From positions 1,727,501-1,791,500 of the forward strand of contig WPIO01000051.1 in the NCBI GenBank assembly GCA_009760855.2: 64,000 bases of DNA, given 5' to 3'. The notes beneath the pieces were generated by a model. That model was not told the origin of the DNA. It was given only the letters and a program-made list of their open reading frames with translations, and ran no database searches. Positions within the stretch are counted from its first letter, which is position 1. Each line of letters opens with the position of its first letter. This document shows positions 1 to 54,995 of this stretch, piece by piece. This DNA is from Cristatella mucedo (taxonomy: Eukaryota; Bryozoa; Phylactolaemata; Cristatellidae). Both the position numbers and the translations under genes were made by a program.

Positions 1-363
1 AATACAAAAAAGTTCCATGAGGTGATTTTCTTATAAAATTTAGGCGACCAAAGTGATGCCACCTATTTTCCGCTCTTAAGTAACACATTTTATGTGCAAG
101 TCATGCTATGGAGGTTCATTGTAAAATTATTCGGATGCCACTGTTCGGGGTTCTTTAACTGGTCAGGTTAGCGTAAGCATGGCATGAAATTCTCACTTCA
201 AGGTTAATAGTGCTAGGTTGCTTCGGGAATACGATCCACAACTGAAACTTGGTTCTTCCGAGCTTGTAATGCGGTATTTAGTGTAGGCGAAGTGTTGGCC
301 GTGCAATCCTGCATCAATGCAGCCTCCTTTAGTCATCTCCCGACTCTGCTTGCTTCTGCTAAG

Positions 364-408
364 CTATATCTTCTCGCGTGACTTCTACCGCCTTTTTAAA
401 ATCAAGAA
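364..408 (+). CDS. SYCP2: Possible upstream SYCP2 exon (ARM-like region)
   Basis: A strong pyrimidine tract ends in CTAAG just before this stretch, and GTAAGG follows it. In the frame with one leading base it reads YIFSRDFYRLFKIK and leaves two bases. Human SYCP2 has a similar F-S-x-D-F ... F-K-x-I-K stretch about 25 residues before the block coded by the exon at 1568. The phase fits a direct join, but about 24 residues would then be missing, so another exon between 409 and 1567 is expected and I did not find it. Confidence 0.3.
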
Positions 409-1567
409 GTAAGGCATTGGCTTGTACCGAGTATGTGGAATGAAAACACTGTCTGGCAATGGTTAGCGGTAGATCAAAATAAGTTTTTTCAAATTTTTTT
501 AAGAATAAAAATAAGGCATTTCTGTTGTACCCTAAGAGAACTAAATTTATGTTAGGCCTTTATACATAAGCTGCAAAGGAAGCATAGCAATAAGTTTTAA
601 ATCCTTTGGATGCTGTGGCTCTTTAGGTGATGCGCAAGCTACGGCTTAGTTGTTCAGAGGAACTAAAGTGTAAAAGTAAGAAACGATGTCTAGTGCAGTA
701 ACTGTTAGTTGGCTTAGTGCTTATCCGCCAAGTATTTTGCTTGTTGGTACCCAAAGAAATGCATGGCAGCTCTTTAATAAATCTGATTTTTTTGGGCAGA
801 CTCTGTCTGGATTGCATTGCGACTGGTTTCTGTGGTTGCAGCTGCTGAACATACTATGAGGCTGTGCCCTAAGATGTCGAATTCAAATTTTGAACCTAAA
901 GTGAAGCCGTGTTCAAAGATACACCAATCTAATTTACTGAGGCATGTCAGGGAAATGTGACCAGAGATTTTGGTGCTTATCTCATTGGCAAGGCAGCAAA
1001 CAGTCAAGACATAGCACATTGGGGCAGACAAGCAATCGCTGTCAAAAGTAGATATTAGCAATTGCATTGTCATCACTGAAGTTATAGAAACCTCTGGAGT
1101 GCAATTCCTCTATTGTCTTGTAAATTTGTATCGTTTAAATTTCAATTACTTGAAAAACCTCAGCGCACAAAATATTTGGGGATTGAGAGCTATTTTTATC
1201 ATTGTTTAGCAACGATTAGAAAATGTAGCTGCGACTCCTCGAGTCGAGATCTTAGCAATCGTATGCCAGGTTGAGCTAGGAAGGCATTTTAATGATGCCT
1301 TCTCTCAATATTTATTATCATCTGAATATTCAACGTAAAATTTGTTCACACAGTCGTGCGATATCGTCATCTTCATTCCCGTGATTCATGTAAGTCATGG
1401 TAGTTCTAATCGGTTGTTGCTGCTTTTACCAAATCGACATTAGCTCTTCTGACTCCAATTTGAGGTTTAGCTGATCTATACAAATCACAGTTTTAGTGTT
1501 GCTTGCATCAATATGTATATGTTCCAAAATGCAAAAGGTTTGTCAAAGTCCAAGGTTTTTATTCTAG

Positions 1568-43322
<41,755 letters not shown>

Positions 43323-43499
43323 TAGTTAACCTCGTGTTCAACAAAAACCATACTCTGTAATATACAAGATGTAGAAGCTTTTTAGGTTAAAAGGCAAAAT
43401 ATATTTTACTTCCTATAAGGGATGATCTTGTTTACAGCTTTAGTCAATGTTCTGCCCGGTAGGCTGCTAGAGCAAATATTAACTATATAACTATATAAC

Positions 43500-44487
43500 A
43501 AATTTTCTAAAACTAAACAATGATAAAACTAACTTACTAGTTATGGGCAAACCTAGTGTTATTCAGAAATTGGAAAGGCTGACTTTCAAAATTGGCTCTG
43601 CCAGCATATCTCCAGTTGAATCAGCTCGAAATCTAGGTGTCATATTCCAAAGCGACCTCTCGTTAGACGACCACATCAGCTCCACAGTCAAATCAGCCTA
43701 TTTTCAGCTTCATAACATTGCTAAAATTAGGGCTTGTTTAGATAAGGATACCACGTCCAAGTTGGTCCATGCATTCGTGACATCTCGTCTCGACTTCTGC
43801 AAATCACTGCTTACTGGCCTACCAGCATGTGCGATCAGGCTATTGCAGCTGGTGCAAAACTCTGCATCTAGGCTTGTCTGTCGTGAGCGTCGCAGTTGCC
43901 ACATTACTCCACTTCTCGCCGACCTGCACTGGTTACCAGTCAAGCAACGGATTGACTTCAAGGTTTTGTCGCTCACTTTTAGTTCCCTTCATTCTATGGC
44001 TCCAGCCTATCTTTCAGAGATACTACCCCATCAGGCAAAGCATCGTACCACTCGCTTTTCGGAATCCAACAGTCTAGAAATACCTCGTACAAACCTTAAA
44101 TCCTTTGGAGACCGTGCATTTAGCTCGTATGCTCCCACAGCCTGGAACTCCCTCCCGACCTGCATCAGAACATCCCCTGACCTGACCACATTTAAAAGAA
44201 ACTTAAAAACATACCTATTTAGGACAGCATTTAGTGGGTCCTTGTGATTCGTCCTCGATGTGCTTATGCGTGCTGACACTGTTCATGCTGCCACTAACCA
44301 CATTTGCATGCTGACCCAGTGCATGTAACCCCTAACCATGTTATTCATTTTGTTTGTTTTTCAAGCATGATTTTACTTACTATTCTATTGCGTATCACTT
44401 TGCAGCAAATGTAAAGCGCCTAGAAAGAGATTAAGTTCTCTGAGGGCGCTTTATCAAGTGCAATATTATTATTATTATTATTATTAA
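43500..44487 (+). mobile_element. LINE family A, 3' half
   Basis: This truncated copy begins within the reverse transcriptase, after the YADD box (LLVMGKPSVIQ), with an open frame 43543-44247, and ends in ATT repeats at 44463-44486. It begins just downstream of the proposed last SYCP2 exon. Confidence 0.88.
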
Positions 44488-45224
44488 CTATGCATTTAGC
44501 ATAATTTTGAATGCTCGAGTTTCTTGAAAAGCAGACTTCGCCACCATAAAATGTGAGATGAGCATTTGCAGAAACTCTTTCCTGCATATCTGGTATGTTT
44601 ATATATAGCATTGCATAATTATAAATCTGTACATGTACCGGTATGTATGTGTGTGCATTGATATGCAAATATTGTATATGCCAGTTAGTAGATTGCGTGG
44701 GTAGATTTACTATAAGTGGAGTGCATTTCGATGGCCGACAGCATCAGACTTGATGTGGCTGTAGCTCGGCTCCCAAATGAATCATTTGGGCGAGACAGTA
44801 GGAATCAGGTTGGGTGCTTATGGAGCCACTAAGAGTCCAGGCTTTGAGCTCTGTGTCGAGAGAAGAGCTATTAGTGCTTGCTTAGCACAGCACTGGCACA
44901 GTGAACTGCAGCTTTCGGGAGCATTGCCCTTGCGAGACGAAACTTTCAGCTCAACCCCACTAGCAGGACTAACACAGAGCATCGTTGCTGACTTGGTTGA
45001 CTAAGGTAATGGCAATTTAGAAGAGCCTTTCGGGATGTCGTCGAGGCCTACCATGGATAAAAGGTCTGTGCTTTGGCTTCTAATCAGACCCAGAAAGCAA
45101 CTTTTGTTTGGTAGTTTCTATAATGACTGCTGTTTTTTGGGAATAGTCGACAGAGGTCTTAAGTGACCATGTTATTGATAGGTAACGCTGCGTCTTTGGG
45201 TTCAGAAAACCTTTTATGGTTCTA

Positions 45225-45310
45225 CTGCTTACTAATATTAATTGTAATAAGTATTTTGAATGGCATCCTAAGACAACCAAATCCCTATCTTGGTGCTTTT
45301 ATACTGAAGA
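45225..45310 (-). mobile_element. Possible LINE/SINE tail fragment
   Basis: The sequence TTTTGAATGGCATCCTAAGA resembles the shared LINE family A/SINE family 1 tail on the minus strand. Weak. Confidence 0.3.
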
Positions 45311-47382
45311 GAAGCCACAACCAAGAGCTGATGACTAGCAACGTATCATGCTAAGACAAGCATGCAAAGGCACCTAGGGAGCCGCTCAGCGCTGCGGTTA
45401 GTACGACCCCTGGTTATAGTAATGTGCACTGAATCATACGCAAGTAAGCTCGCAAAGCACGCAGAAAAAAGACAAGTTTGCGGGCCTAGAGACAGCTTAG
45501 CGGGGTAGATGCTACTTTGACTGCGACTTAGATGATTCAGAGTCGATGCAGATGGTGGCAGAAGCCGGAAGTGATTAATTAGATCGTCCGGTCGCGTTTT
45601 TTATTCTAACCGTTGGTTTGGCAATGCACTGTACATCACGGAAACCTACTGTAGACGTCATTGAGCTGACTAATCTCCACAAGCGAAAGCGGCCACTCGC
45701 AGTGCATGGAGCAAGCATTACGCCCGATCGTAGCCTCTGCCCTAACTAGTCGGATGTGGCTGAGGCAGACCACAGCCGAAATGATTATTATCAGATCGGC
45801 ATGACCCATACTACAGATGCTCTTGCTCCAAACCCAATTAGCTGCGGTTTTCCAGTGATGTCAGGTGATCCAAGATCAGCTGGAAAAAACAGAATGTTGG
45901 GAAAGCACCACAACTGTTCGGCTATTTTGGCTTTTAAGGCCCCACCACAGAAAGCAATTGAATATTTGGTGGTGGTACGACACGAAACGGCTGAGATTAC
46001 TCTGAAAAAATTGCAGAACACCTGCATCTAAGAAAACTTGTAAGCCATTACATCTAATGAATCCTTCGAGTTCTCGTTACACGTTAGGTAGCGCTGGTAG
46101 AAGTTACTGTATAGCCTCACATTACTTTATATTACCTGAGCTGCATATGCCTAGCACTTATTTAAGACTTCATTCTGAGACGTTGGGATGCTTCACCAGC
46201 CAGATTATGAATGTCGAGAGACTATTTGTGGTTCTTGAATTATAATGATTAAGAACCGGCCATGTAAGAAACTACGTTAACGGCATTAAAAGCCCGCATC
46301 ATGTAACAGTCAGGTGGTTGTGCTCTAGGCTTTGAGCCAGGTAGTTGAGTTGTACTAAAGGCGTCAAACGAGTTTTCCTAAGTAATGGCTCGCTGGTGCT
46401 CGACACATGTAGCCCACTGCAGCTGTCGAATAGACTATTTTACCCTATGGATGTGGACCTGCATTGCTGCTGCGCTCAGTTAGACGACCATAATACCCTT
46501 GTGTATCGAGGCAGCCCCTAGGACTCGCTAGCCGTTCTTCGAGGCGAAGCTGTAATGGTATTTGTTGCGCATGGGCTGGCAATAGCATCGTCATGTGCCC
46601 ATTGGTTGCGGCCTAAGGACATTAGTGCAGAAGCCGCTACACTCCATTTGCAACGATGCAACTTGACGAATTGCTTGATTAAGCACTTACTTGAAGCATG
46701 TAAGTAGCCTTCATGCTTTTCGAAAGCTGTGCCTCTTTAATGTCTTACTATATCTGTAACACTCTGACTGCGCCGACATTTAATGTTTCGATCCTCCAGT
46801 GAGTGCCCATAATGAATTTCACACTAAATCTCTGTTACGCTCCCTGTGTGCCTGTCTGTCTCGGTCTGCCTGTATCCCTCGCCTTCTCACGAGGTCTCTT
46901 TTTTATCCTCCCTCTTATCGTGCTGCATGGCGAATTAATCTTAGCCCAAGAAAATAGGTTCGATAGTGAGCTGTTCTTTTTAAAAGCTCATCTCTTCATT
47001 TGCTCGCTCGCCCCGTATGCCTAGCTGACCCACCTGGGCCCTGGCCTGTATCTAAACGTGGTGGTCCATCGCGACGAGCAGCAGCAGAGGCCCCAAGGCA
47101 GCCATTCCAGCTTTCGCTGCTTTCGTCTTCAGCCAGCTGGCGTAGCCTGATCGTTTTGCAATGCTGTGGATCGAGCCGTCCATTTGTGACGACGAACGTG
47201 CGCTGCTCCTTCCGGTTGCCCGCAAATTTCAAAAGTCGCTCTCGGCAGAGAACCACGTCGGTATGAATCTGCGGTTTCTGAGAAGCAGCCTGAGAATAGG
47301 AAGCCAGCTGACTGCACCAGACTGGTGCTTGCTGCTCATCTTTCCAACTTCTCCTGCGGCTGCAGTAGAGTAGCCTGATGGA

Positions 47383-47814
47383 ATGGCAACTCTTTCCAAG
47401 GATATCCTCTCTCCCCCACCCCAGAATCGGGGACAGCTGTTCGCCACTCGGAGTTTGCTCTCCTCTACTCACTTTCTGGCGTATCGCCAGCATCCCTTGC
47501 AGAAAGTCGTTTTGCTAGCCCCTGTACATCTGTCTGCTGCTGGTGCTGAAATTTCCGGTGCCACGAAATTGCCGGTAATTTGCCCAGAGCACGTAAATAC
47601 AAGAATGTCTTCGTGCGGTGAGTCGAATTGGGTGTGCTGTTTTTGTAAAGCGTTTGACGATTCTGCAAAGAACCTCGAGATTATTTCGCAGTATCATCTC
47701 GCTGAGCTGTTCGTCAGATTAGATATTGCACTCAGTATTTGTGAGGGTTGTAGGCTAAAATGGCGACCTGAAAATAAGAGCAGCATTTTACTTGTTGCAA
47801 AACGGGCGTTTTAG
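47383..47814 (+). other. Unassigned open frame with two CxxC pairs
   Basis: A 143-codon frame ends at 47814. Its last third reads SNWVCCFCKAFDD and, 30 residues later, ICEGCRLKWRP, so two Cys-x2-Cys pairs occur as in some zinc-binding folds. An ORF of this length is expected by chance a few times in this window, and the overlapping minus frame 46996-47493 is open too. Function unknown. Confidence 0.15.
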
Positions 47815-49339
47815 CGACATTGCTAAAATGTTTGGGATATCTGAGCCCTCCTGTTAATCGAGTGAAAATATAGGTGCGTCATTTACCGGATGGCACGACT
47901 GCCAGCTGCCATTAATACTGCCTCAGCCACACGTGTGTCCGTAGTCGTCCCTCCGTCTTCTGGTCCGGCGTTTATAATTTTCCACTCTCGCTCACTCCCA
48001 CGTATCACCCAGTCAGGTGCACTCTAAAAGATGAGCTGCCCACCCACCCCAATGCATCGATCTTGTTAATGGACCCGGGCCAATCTAGCCCGGAACCACA
48101 CCGTCCAGCGCTTCGGCTGCACTGACTCAGCAGCTATCTCTCAGCCATTAGGGCCAGCAGGCACACGTAGTTACATCTTGACTTTCCAAGTTCGTGTTCT
48201 TGTCTTCTTTGTTGTTTGCAGCCGTTCTGGAGTAATTGCTTAGCTTTGAAGCCGAGTCGCTAGGATGATCGCTGAGAGCCCTATTAATTAAGCAGCCCTG
48301 CATTTTTCCATAACCGGTTCTATTCGATGTCGTTTAGCTTCTAGCCTCTGTTAGCTTCTAGCAGCCGATGTTCATGTTGAACCAAACGGCAACGGATGGC
48401 TAAAATGCAATCGAGAGCTACTCGCCCGAGAGAACCGTAACGTGCATGACGTATCGGTCCGGCAGGTCAAACCGATCAGTCTTAAGCGTTGAGCCGTGTT
48501 CCCACAGTGGTCAGTGTCGTGTAGGGCAAAAAGCAGATAGTCGCTCTACATGAAGTGACTAGGTGAAGAGTCGGTTTTTTCGATGTGAGTTAGCTGGGAT
48601 TCTCGCCTGAGTGCTCACCACCGGTGTGTGCGAAGGAGCGCTTTTCTTCGTCGGCTCAATCTTTTGACACCTACTCTTGGTCCTGAGCTCTACAGCAGCT
48701 TAAATAAAAGCCAGCGTTTACGATTCAGCCCGAGCTCTGCATAGCTCGGCGGTAAGCCGGTGTTATAAATGGTAAGCTTCCCCTGTTTGCAATTCTCCAC
48801 AGCCGCCTTCAGGCCGGAAGTTTTTCGGGGCCAAGTTCTAGTGGCCTTGAGACCGGTGCCTTACCTAAACGTCGTGTTTGCCACCCGTAAGCCACCATAA
48901 ATAATGAGCTAGTGGCTAATATTTTAACCGGTTTCCGTTTGGTTTCGTCGACTTGGTGAGACGAAGAAATTTCGTGTTAAATGGACTAAAAATTAATCGT
49001 GTGAAATGCTCTGACCACTGTCATAGATCTTCTAACCGGGTCAGTGCATGAATTAAGTAGCGTAATGGTCGGTTAAAATCAAGCGTCGATACACTCCAAT
49101 TGGACAAGGCGACCAGCACGTTGATTCAGCTATGCAAACAGAAAAAACTCGGCTGAGCTAAGCTCGGCAACCCGTATTATTGAGTAGCTGAGCACATACG
49201 GGTTATCGTCGAACGTTTCCAGGATAAGTATTTGTACTGGCCGTTGAATTAGAGCCTTACACATCCCTGTAATACCTACGATACAGAACAATTAAGAGAA
49301 ATCCACATGCTTATGGCAAAATGAATCAGGAGTGTGCCA

Positions 49340-49450
49340 AGGAGGAGAGACACAAAGAGAGGAAAGGAGAGAGTGAGAGAAAAAAGAGAGAGACAGACAG
49401 ACAGACAAACAGAAAGAGAGGGGCGGACATACAGAGGGGAGAGAGAGATT
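49340..49450 (+). repeat. GA/GACA-rich tract
   Basis: Imperfect purine-rich repeat (AGAGAGAGACAGACAGACAG). It is the opposite strand orientation to the CT arrays inside the SYCP2 gene. Confidence 0.85.
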
Positions 49451-51700
49451 GTATTCGGGAGATAACCTCGGCATGTTTGCGTGTGCGTTTATGTTCGCGA
49501 GGGCGTTAGTAGTAGTAATAGTTAGGGATCTGCAATTCTTATTTCTGTTCTTGGAGAGTGTGGTCACAGTACCAGCCCCTATATCGAAGGGAGTCTGGCA
49601 TGCTTCTGGGAACAGGTCGATAGCATGCAGCTGCTTGCCCACTATCGTGATATCTAAACTTGGTTCTCACCTTCATTATTATGCTAGCAATTGATATTGC
49701 AAACGACTTGAGATCGGCAGTATTGGTCAGACGGAACGCAGGTCCAAGGTTTGTTCAAATTAGGCATTAACAGGGAATCGTTGTGCTGGGCACTGGCACT
49801 TTGCAATGGTGTAGTGGTGGGCACGTGTCAACAGACAAGATTCTATTTATTCTGAGCGATCATTATTTGTTTGAAAATGCTATGTGCACGATGTGTTCAT
49901 TTTCAGGTATTTCCTAACCTATACCGATCATCTAATTAGTGGAAGCATTCCAGGTTTGGAAGCACATAGTAATGCTTGGTCCTGCGATATGTGAAGTCTT
50001 TTGCATTTCAGAACATGGAGGCAAAGTCTTCCAGTCACAAAGATGCTGGAGCTTGATTGTCCAGACTAGTAACGCTTTGCCAGAGCTCTTAAATGACGTG
50101 CTCAGCATGGCCGCCCTTATTCCATGTTCAAAGGACACCAACTCCAAAAAATTATGTATTATGAATCTAAATTTTGCTTTCTATTGCGAAAGCAGTGCCT
50201 TGCGGTGCACCTTAAGGCGTCGTCTGGCAACGTGACAGATGGGTTCAACGTGCTCCTCAAACAGATAGTGGCCTACTTAATCTTTTTGGGATGCCACAGT
50301 TGATTGTCACTGCCCTAATATTCTAACCGTTTATTGAAGATTTGGTTCTGCTGTGGCTCCACTTTTTCGACAAGAATCTTTTGTTTTGGTTTCAACTGCA
50401 CCGAGGTAAGTGCACAGACAACAAAAAAGCTCTGCAAAGTATGAGAACTCGCTGCTCACCCGATGTTGGAGTGCGTCACCTAAGTACACCTCGGGGTACA
50501 CAACGAGATCTCCTACTGGTTGACGCAAGATCAGAAAACGACAAAATAATGGAGTTAAACAATCGGCTATGGATAACACTGCGAAAAAAGAAGAGGCTTC
50601 ATGCTGGTCGTCCAGTCATCAGATGCAGACCAAGACTGCAGGACAAATTCGGCCTGATTAACTGCAGTATTCCTCACATTTGCGGAATCAGCAGACCGGT
50701 CTATTGTCTACCCTGGACGACCACTGCTTGAGTCTGGCTTGCAAATGCTGCACTGAAGCAGTCGGTACGGTGAGCAGAGCCTCTGGCCAAGTCGAGGAAC
50801 CTTGAGCCTGTGGGAAACCGTGGCTGGTGAATGAGACGTCTAAGTAGTGCAGTAAAAGAGAAATACGTGCAGCAACAGAGAAGTACGTGCAGCAGAAGGC
50901 CTGTCTGAAGTGGCAACACGTGATACACGAGATACCGCATGGGGGGATTGCTGTGGGAATCTAATTTTCCACTGTTTCCTGTTTTTTAGATGACAGGCCG
51001 ATAGGCAGTGTTATCGGCAGGCTGAGTGCCAAAAAATTGTTTTGAGGGTTATGGGTTCTCGGCACTTTGGCCTGGCCCCTTATGTCAACTGCTGGCCTAT
51101 TGGCTCGTGTCTGTTCGGACTCTTGACTCCGGGGGACCAGTTTGAATCTTGCTGAAGTAGCAGTGTAAAGAGTCATTTGAACCTAAACATACCATAAGTG
51201 TTTTGTTTAAAATGGCTTTGTTAAATTTGCTTAATACCTTTTGAAGTAGGCATCTCATTTGTGAGCAGACATGCAAGCTCTAACAAAAAATTGGCGTCAG
51301 CTACTGCACTGAAACGTGTGTAGTTAAAGAAGCAGCGTTCTCACCACTTAACCAACACTGGTGCATTGATGAAGAGGATGGCAGGTTGTGCGCTTGATAT
51401 GCAATGCATCACAGCAAGTCTTTCTTTTTTTGTTTCTTTCGGTGTTCCATGCATGCAGGTAACACCGGAATGCCCTCTTCAGTCCGATGTCACTTGATCT
51501 GTTTTTTTAGAAGGAGCAAAAGGGCAAGCAGAAGAAATCTGTCGGCCGTCGAGTATTATAACTTTGTCATTCGATGTGTGCTTTTACTCGTGGAGTATTC
51601 GCGTGTCTGCACTCAGAATTGACGCCTGAGCGAGCGCAGCATGCTTCCATGTAAATAATTAACTGTTTGCGATTAAACTCGTGAGTGGGCTTTTACAGAT
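49450..51700. other. Unannotated region
   Basis: Short open frames only. A stretch at 50341-50405 is followed by a good donor (GAG then GTAAGT) and reads FGSAVAPLFRQESFVLV in one frame, but the opposite strand is also open and no partner exon was found. Confidence 0.3.
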
Positions 51701-51978
51701 GGCTTGTTTTCTCAGCATCTACAGCCTGGATTATGTCTTGAGTCTGAACACAGTCAACGGCATCGCTGCAGCCCAGCAGTTCTAGGTCTATTCTCGATTC
51801 TTTACGGGGAACCCCCCTTCCCGCCTGCAAACGTGTACAACAGCTTCAAAACTAAACAGTTTGACTGCTGCACAAACAGCTTGCCATATATTCGTGGTCG
51901 TCTCCCCTGTTACCCTTATTTTGAATTCGGCTGCCAAAACAGCACTGCAGTTTTCTTTCTTCGTCTTCAAAGAGCAAC

Positions 51979-52123
51979 CGCATAGATATATAAATGCCCT
52001 ATTGCCACCGAAACGCCTTATTGACTCGAACATGGCATGCAAGCTCCGAAAGTGGTTAGACAGCATTCGTAATGCTCGAGGCACCATCACTAGTCCAAAA
52101 GCCGCTGCACGTAAGCGGCCCTA
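51979..52123 (+). CDS. Possible last exon of an unidentified gene
   Basis: The acceptor CGTCTTCAAAG is followed by an open frame reading EQPHRYINALLPPKRLIDSN, then ACKLRKWLDSIRNARGTITS, with a basic end AAARKRP and a stop. The same frame is open back to 51786. I recognise no family. The antisense strand is also open, so composition may explain it. Confidence 0.2.
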
Positions 52124-52707
52124 AGAAATTCTTATTCATAGGCAAGTTGGCAGGCTGAATCTGGCAATAGCTGATGCACGGGCATCAGTAGTGGTTGGTG
52201 CCGGCCGGTATGCCTGGTGTGCATGCACCAACAATGAGTGTTTCACTTATTTGGCAAAAGAGTTTAGTCAAGCAACAATTGCCTGCCTGCCTGAACCGGA
52301 AGCTGCTGCTGGCTGTCTGGTTGCCATCTGCAGACCGGGATAGTTGGGCCGGGAGTTTGCTCGATTAGCTGCTGTGCTCCTTGCTGCAGCCAAACAATAG
52401 AATCGGCTGTCCTGGACGAGACCGCTGGCTGTCTGATTTTGCAAGCACTTCGCATTCATCTGTCTGAACCACGTGCCCCGGTGCCCACTCTCAAGTTGCT
52501 GGAGCAAAGCCTTCCCTCGGGTGCCCCGAGCTCTTGACAGAGTGACCAACTCTACACACCTGCTGGTTTCAGCTGCACTACTAAGTTTTTTTGCTGTCCT
52601 GTGACTTCGTTTACTCCGGGTGGTCACCGTGCCGAGTAGGTATTTTACCCACCCAGAGCCTATAAAGTGTTCCTGACTGGCGTCACAACACCTGCCCCTC
52701 ACTTGAC

Positions 52708-53225
52708 ATGTAAAAAGAAGCTAAAAAGAGGACTTCTTTACAGCATTTGCTGGATCCTTGTGATTTGTTCGTTGAATGCTTATGCTAGCTTTCAGAACTA
52801 ATGTAATGTAATGTAATGTAATGTATCTCTGTCTGTAACTCTACAAAGTCATAAGGACCATGTGGGCGTTACGCAGGAGAGTTTTGTATAGCGAACTCAC
52901 AGCCTAAGCGGCTTTCGGTACCCATTCGGTAGCCAACAGACTTCGTCTCACGCAACAAAGAGAAAGTGGGAAGCATAGCAGAGTTAGGAGAGCAGTTGAG
53001 GTAGTGAGTAGCATAGAAGTAGCAGTTCAGGACCGCTGAAAAAGATGTGCCATAGTCGGCAGTTGGAGAGTAGATGTCGTTGCGTAAGAACCATATTATT
53101 ATCCATGTTGACACTGAGCATGTTACCACTAACCATAGGTCATGCTTTGGTTACGGCATAAGTAAAGCGCCCAGAAAGAGATTAAGTTCTCTGCAGGCAA
53201 TATACAAATGTATTATTATTATTGC
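52708..53225 (+). mobile_element. LINE family A tail split by a family B fragment
   Basis: Family A 3' sequence at 52708-52795 continues at 53097-53225, ending in ATT repeats (53211-53222). Between them, 52797-53095 is a minus-strand family B tail beginning with ATTAC-type repeats. This is a second nested insertion of B into A. Confidence 0.75.
52797..53095 (-). mobile_element. LINE family B tail fragment
   Basis: It starts with repeats TAATGTAATGTAATG and shares the CCATGTGGGCGTTACGCAGG stretch with the family B copy at 32530. Only the extreme 3' part is present. Confidence 0.75.
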
Positions 53226-53229
53226 GGCT

Positions 53230-54800
53230 TATTTATTTAAGTACTCGGCAGCTAAGCATCTGCTGATGGGCTACCTACATGCTCTTCTCCCTCGGCACAG
53301 TCAACCCGACGAGGATCGTGGCTATAAGAGGCAAAAACCACGAAAAAATATCATAGACTGTCAGCAGAGAATTTACTAGGTAAATCAACCGGAAGTGATC
53401 AGCTCCCACCTACTGACTGCCCACTTTAATAAGCAGTGGCTTCGATAGACTGCACCTGGCACGACTGCACCATCCTTATCTTTTCGACAACGCTGGCCAC
53501 CGGCAACAGCCTCACCCCTTTCCTAGGACTCTGCACGACTGCCACGCTCACCGGTCAACTTTCACCTTTTTTAGTTCCGGCAGCAGTCGATGTGAGCATC
53601 CAATGCTTCAATTTGACACAACGTACTCCAGCGATCTGACAGCTAAGTGTCTCTCACACGCTTGTTACTGCTGCAAGGCTATCTTGAGGCGATGACAATT
53701 GTCAAACGTCGCCCGAAGAACAGCCAGCCATGCAGGTCTCACGGTCCTTGTTTGGATCCATGTAAGCTTACTCAAGTAGGGCCGACTCCCTAGTCATTCG
53801 GCGGCTTAGTGGCAGTAGTCTGACTCCCCTCACGATTCCTTTCAACCTGCCTAGTCACATTCAAAACCAATGCACACTCTCCGACCTGGTCACGTCGCCA
53901 AAATGTCGTGCAGCTCCAGCAGTGGAACTTGCCCCAACCTAGTCCTTCGTGGCGGCAGCCTAAACCAGCTAGTGCAAGCCCCAGATTCCACTTCCTGCGC
54001 TTGCTAGAATCATGAAAGACGTTGCTGATGGTACTATTTCATGAATCCGGTTGCATCCTAGCCTTTCCAGCCTTGTAGAGGTACTTCTCCCACCAGGGAC
54101 GTAATTAGAAGGCACTTTAAAAGGATATTGCATGCAATGCATTCATATTGAGTCTCCTTGATAATTCTATCCACTCTTAAATCTGCTTACTTACTAACCC
54201 TTGCTCTATCAGCTCAAAGGGGAGTCATAAATCAAGAGACTTCACAATACCCTGAGTAACAAGCCGAATTGGTTGTACCGTACCGTAAAATGCGGACCGA
54301 TAAAAAGCACCACTTTTTATTAGTTCACGTAAGTATAAGCAATTCCTCCCAGTTTTAGAGCACGGCCGACCTGGTCAGTACCAGGTTACATGCTGGTTAT
54401 ATCATCTATACCTACATGCAAGGGCTGTAGACACCGATTCTCAGCTACTCTGACCCTGCGGACTAATCAAAGAGATGCTCTTGCCGTGAATCTCTTTGAC
54501 TCTGAACAGTGGCATAGTGGTTAAAGGGGTCATTCGTTAGCCGGGATCGCCGAGTGCAGGACTAGAGTAGGCACTGGCGATAATAGAGATGGTACTTTCG
54601 GGCTTCTGCACGGTTGTCTAAGCATGAGACCGCACATGTCATTAACTTTTGGTTATCGGTTTCTGTTGCAGCAAGTTGCACAACGTCAGGTTAGAGACTT
54701 AATACTCATAGAGCGACTGTTTATATATAAATATTATTCTTATCATTAATACTGATTACCCGAAAGCCAAGGGATTTCAGTTTAGTGCGAGTAATGTCGA
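53230..54800. other. Unannotated region
   Basis: No gene, repeat or RNA recognised between the LINE tail and the family 2 SINE. Confidence 0.4.
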
Positions 54801-54804
54801 GCCG

Positions 54805-54995
54805 ACGGGAAGGCCGTATGGCACACTAGGTAAGGCGGTTGCTTTCACGACCTCCGTCCCGAGGTCGTGGGTTCGATTCCTGTGGTGGGTGATCCTGTAT
54901 CGCCACTGCAAGCGGTGGTGATAGCCGTAAAGGCTCTTCTGTCGCTATACAAAAAGAGGCTGTTAAATCAGCTAGGATTTATTTATTATTTATTT
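54805..54995 (+). mobile_element. tRNA-derived SINE, family 2
   Basis: The head reads GGCCGTATGGCACACTAGGT with an A-box-like part and a clear B-box GGTTCGATTCC (54871-54881). The body (GATCCTGTATCGCCACTGC, CTCTTCTGTCGCTATAC) and the end (AAATCAGCTAGG plus TTTA repeats) recur at 25165 and 63185. It lacks the LINE family A tail. Confidence 0.75.

Larger units (their letters stand above)
44490..49335. other. Unannotated region right of the SYCP2 gene
   Basis: Moderate-complexity DNA with no exon that I can support. It holds a possible LINE/SINE tail at 45225 and the open frame at 47383. Confidence 0.4.

Noticed and set aside
49292-49642. 116-codon minus-strand frame
   Set aside because: Half of it is the GA-rich tract; no other support.
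54808-54885. A functional tRNA gene
   Set aside because: The B-box is good, but I could not fold a clean cloverleaf, and the sequence continues into a SINE body that recurs elsewhere.
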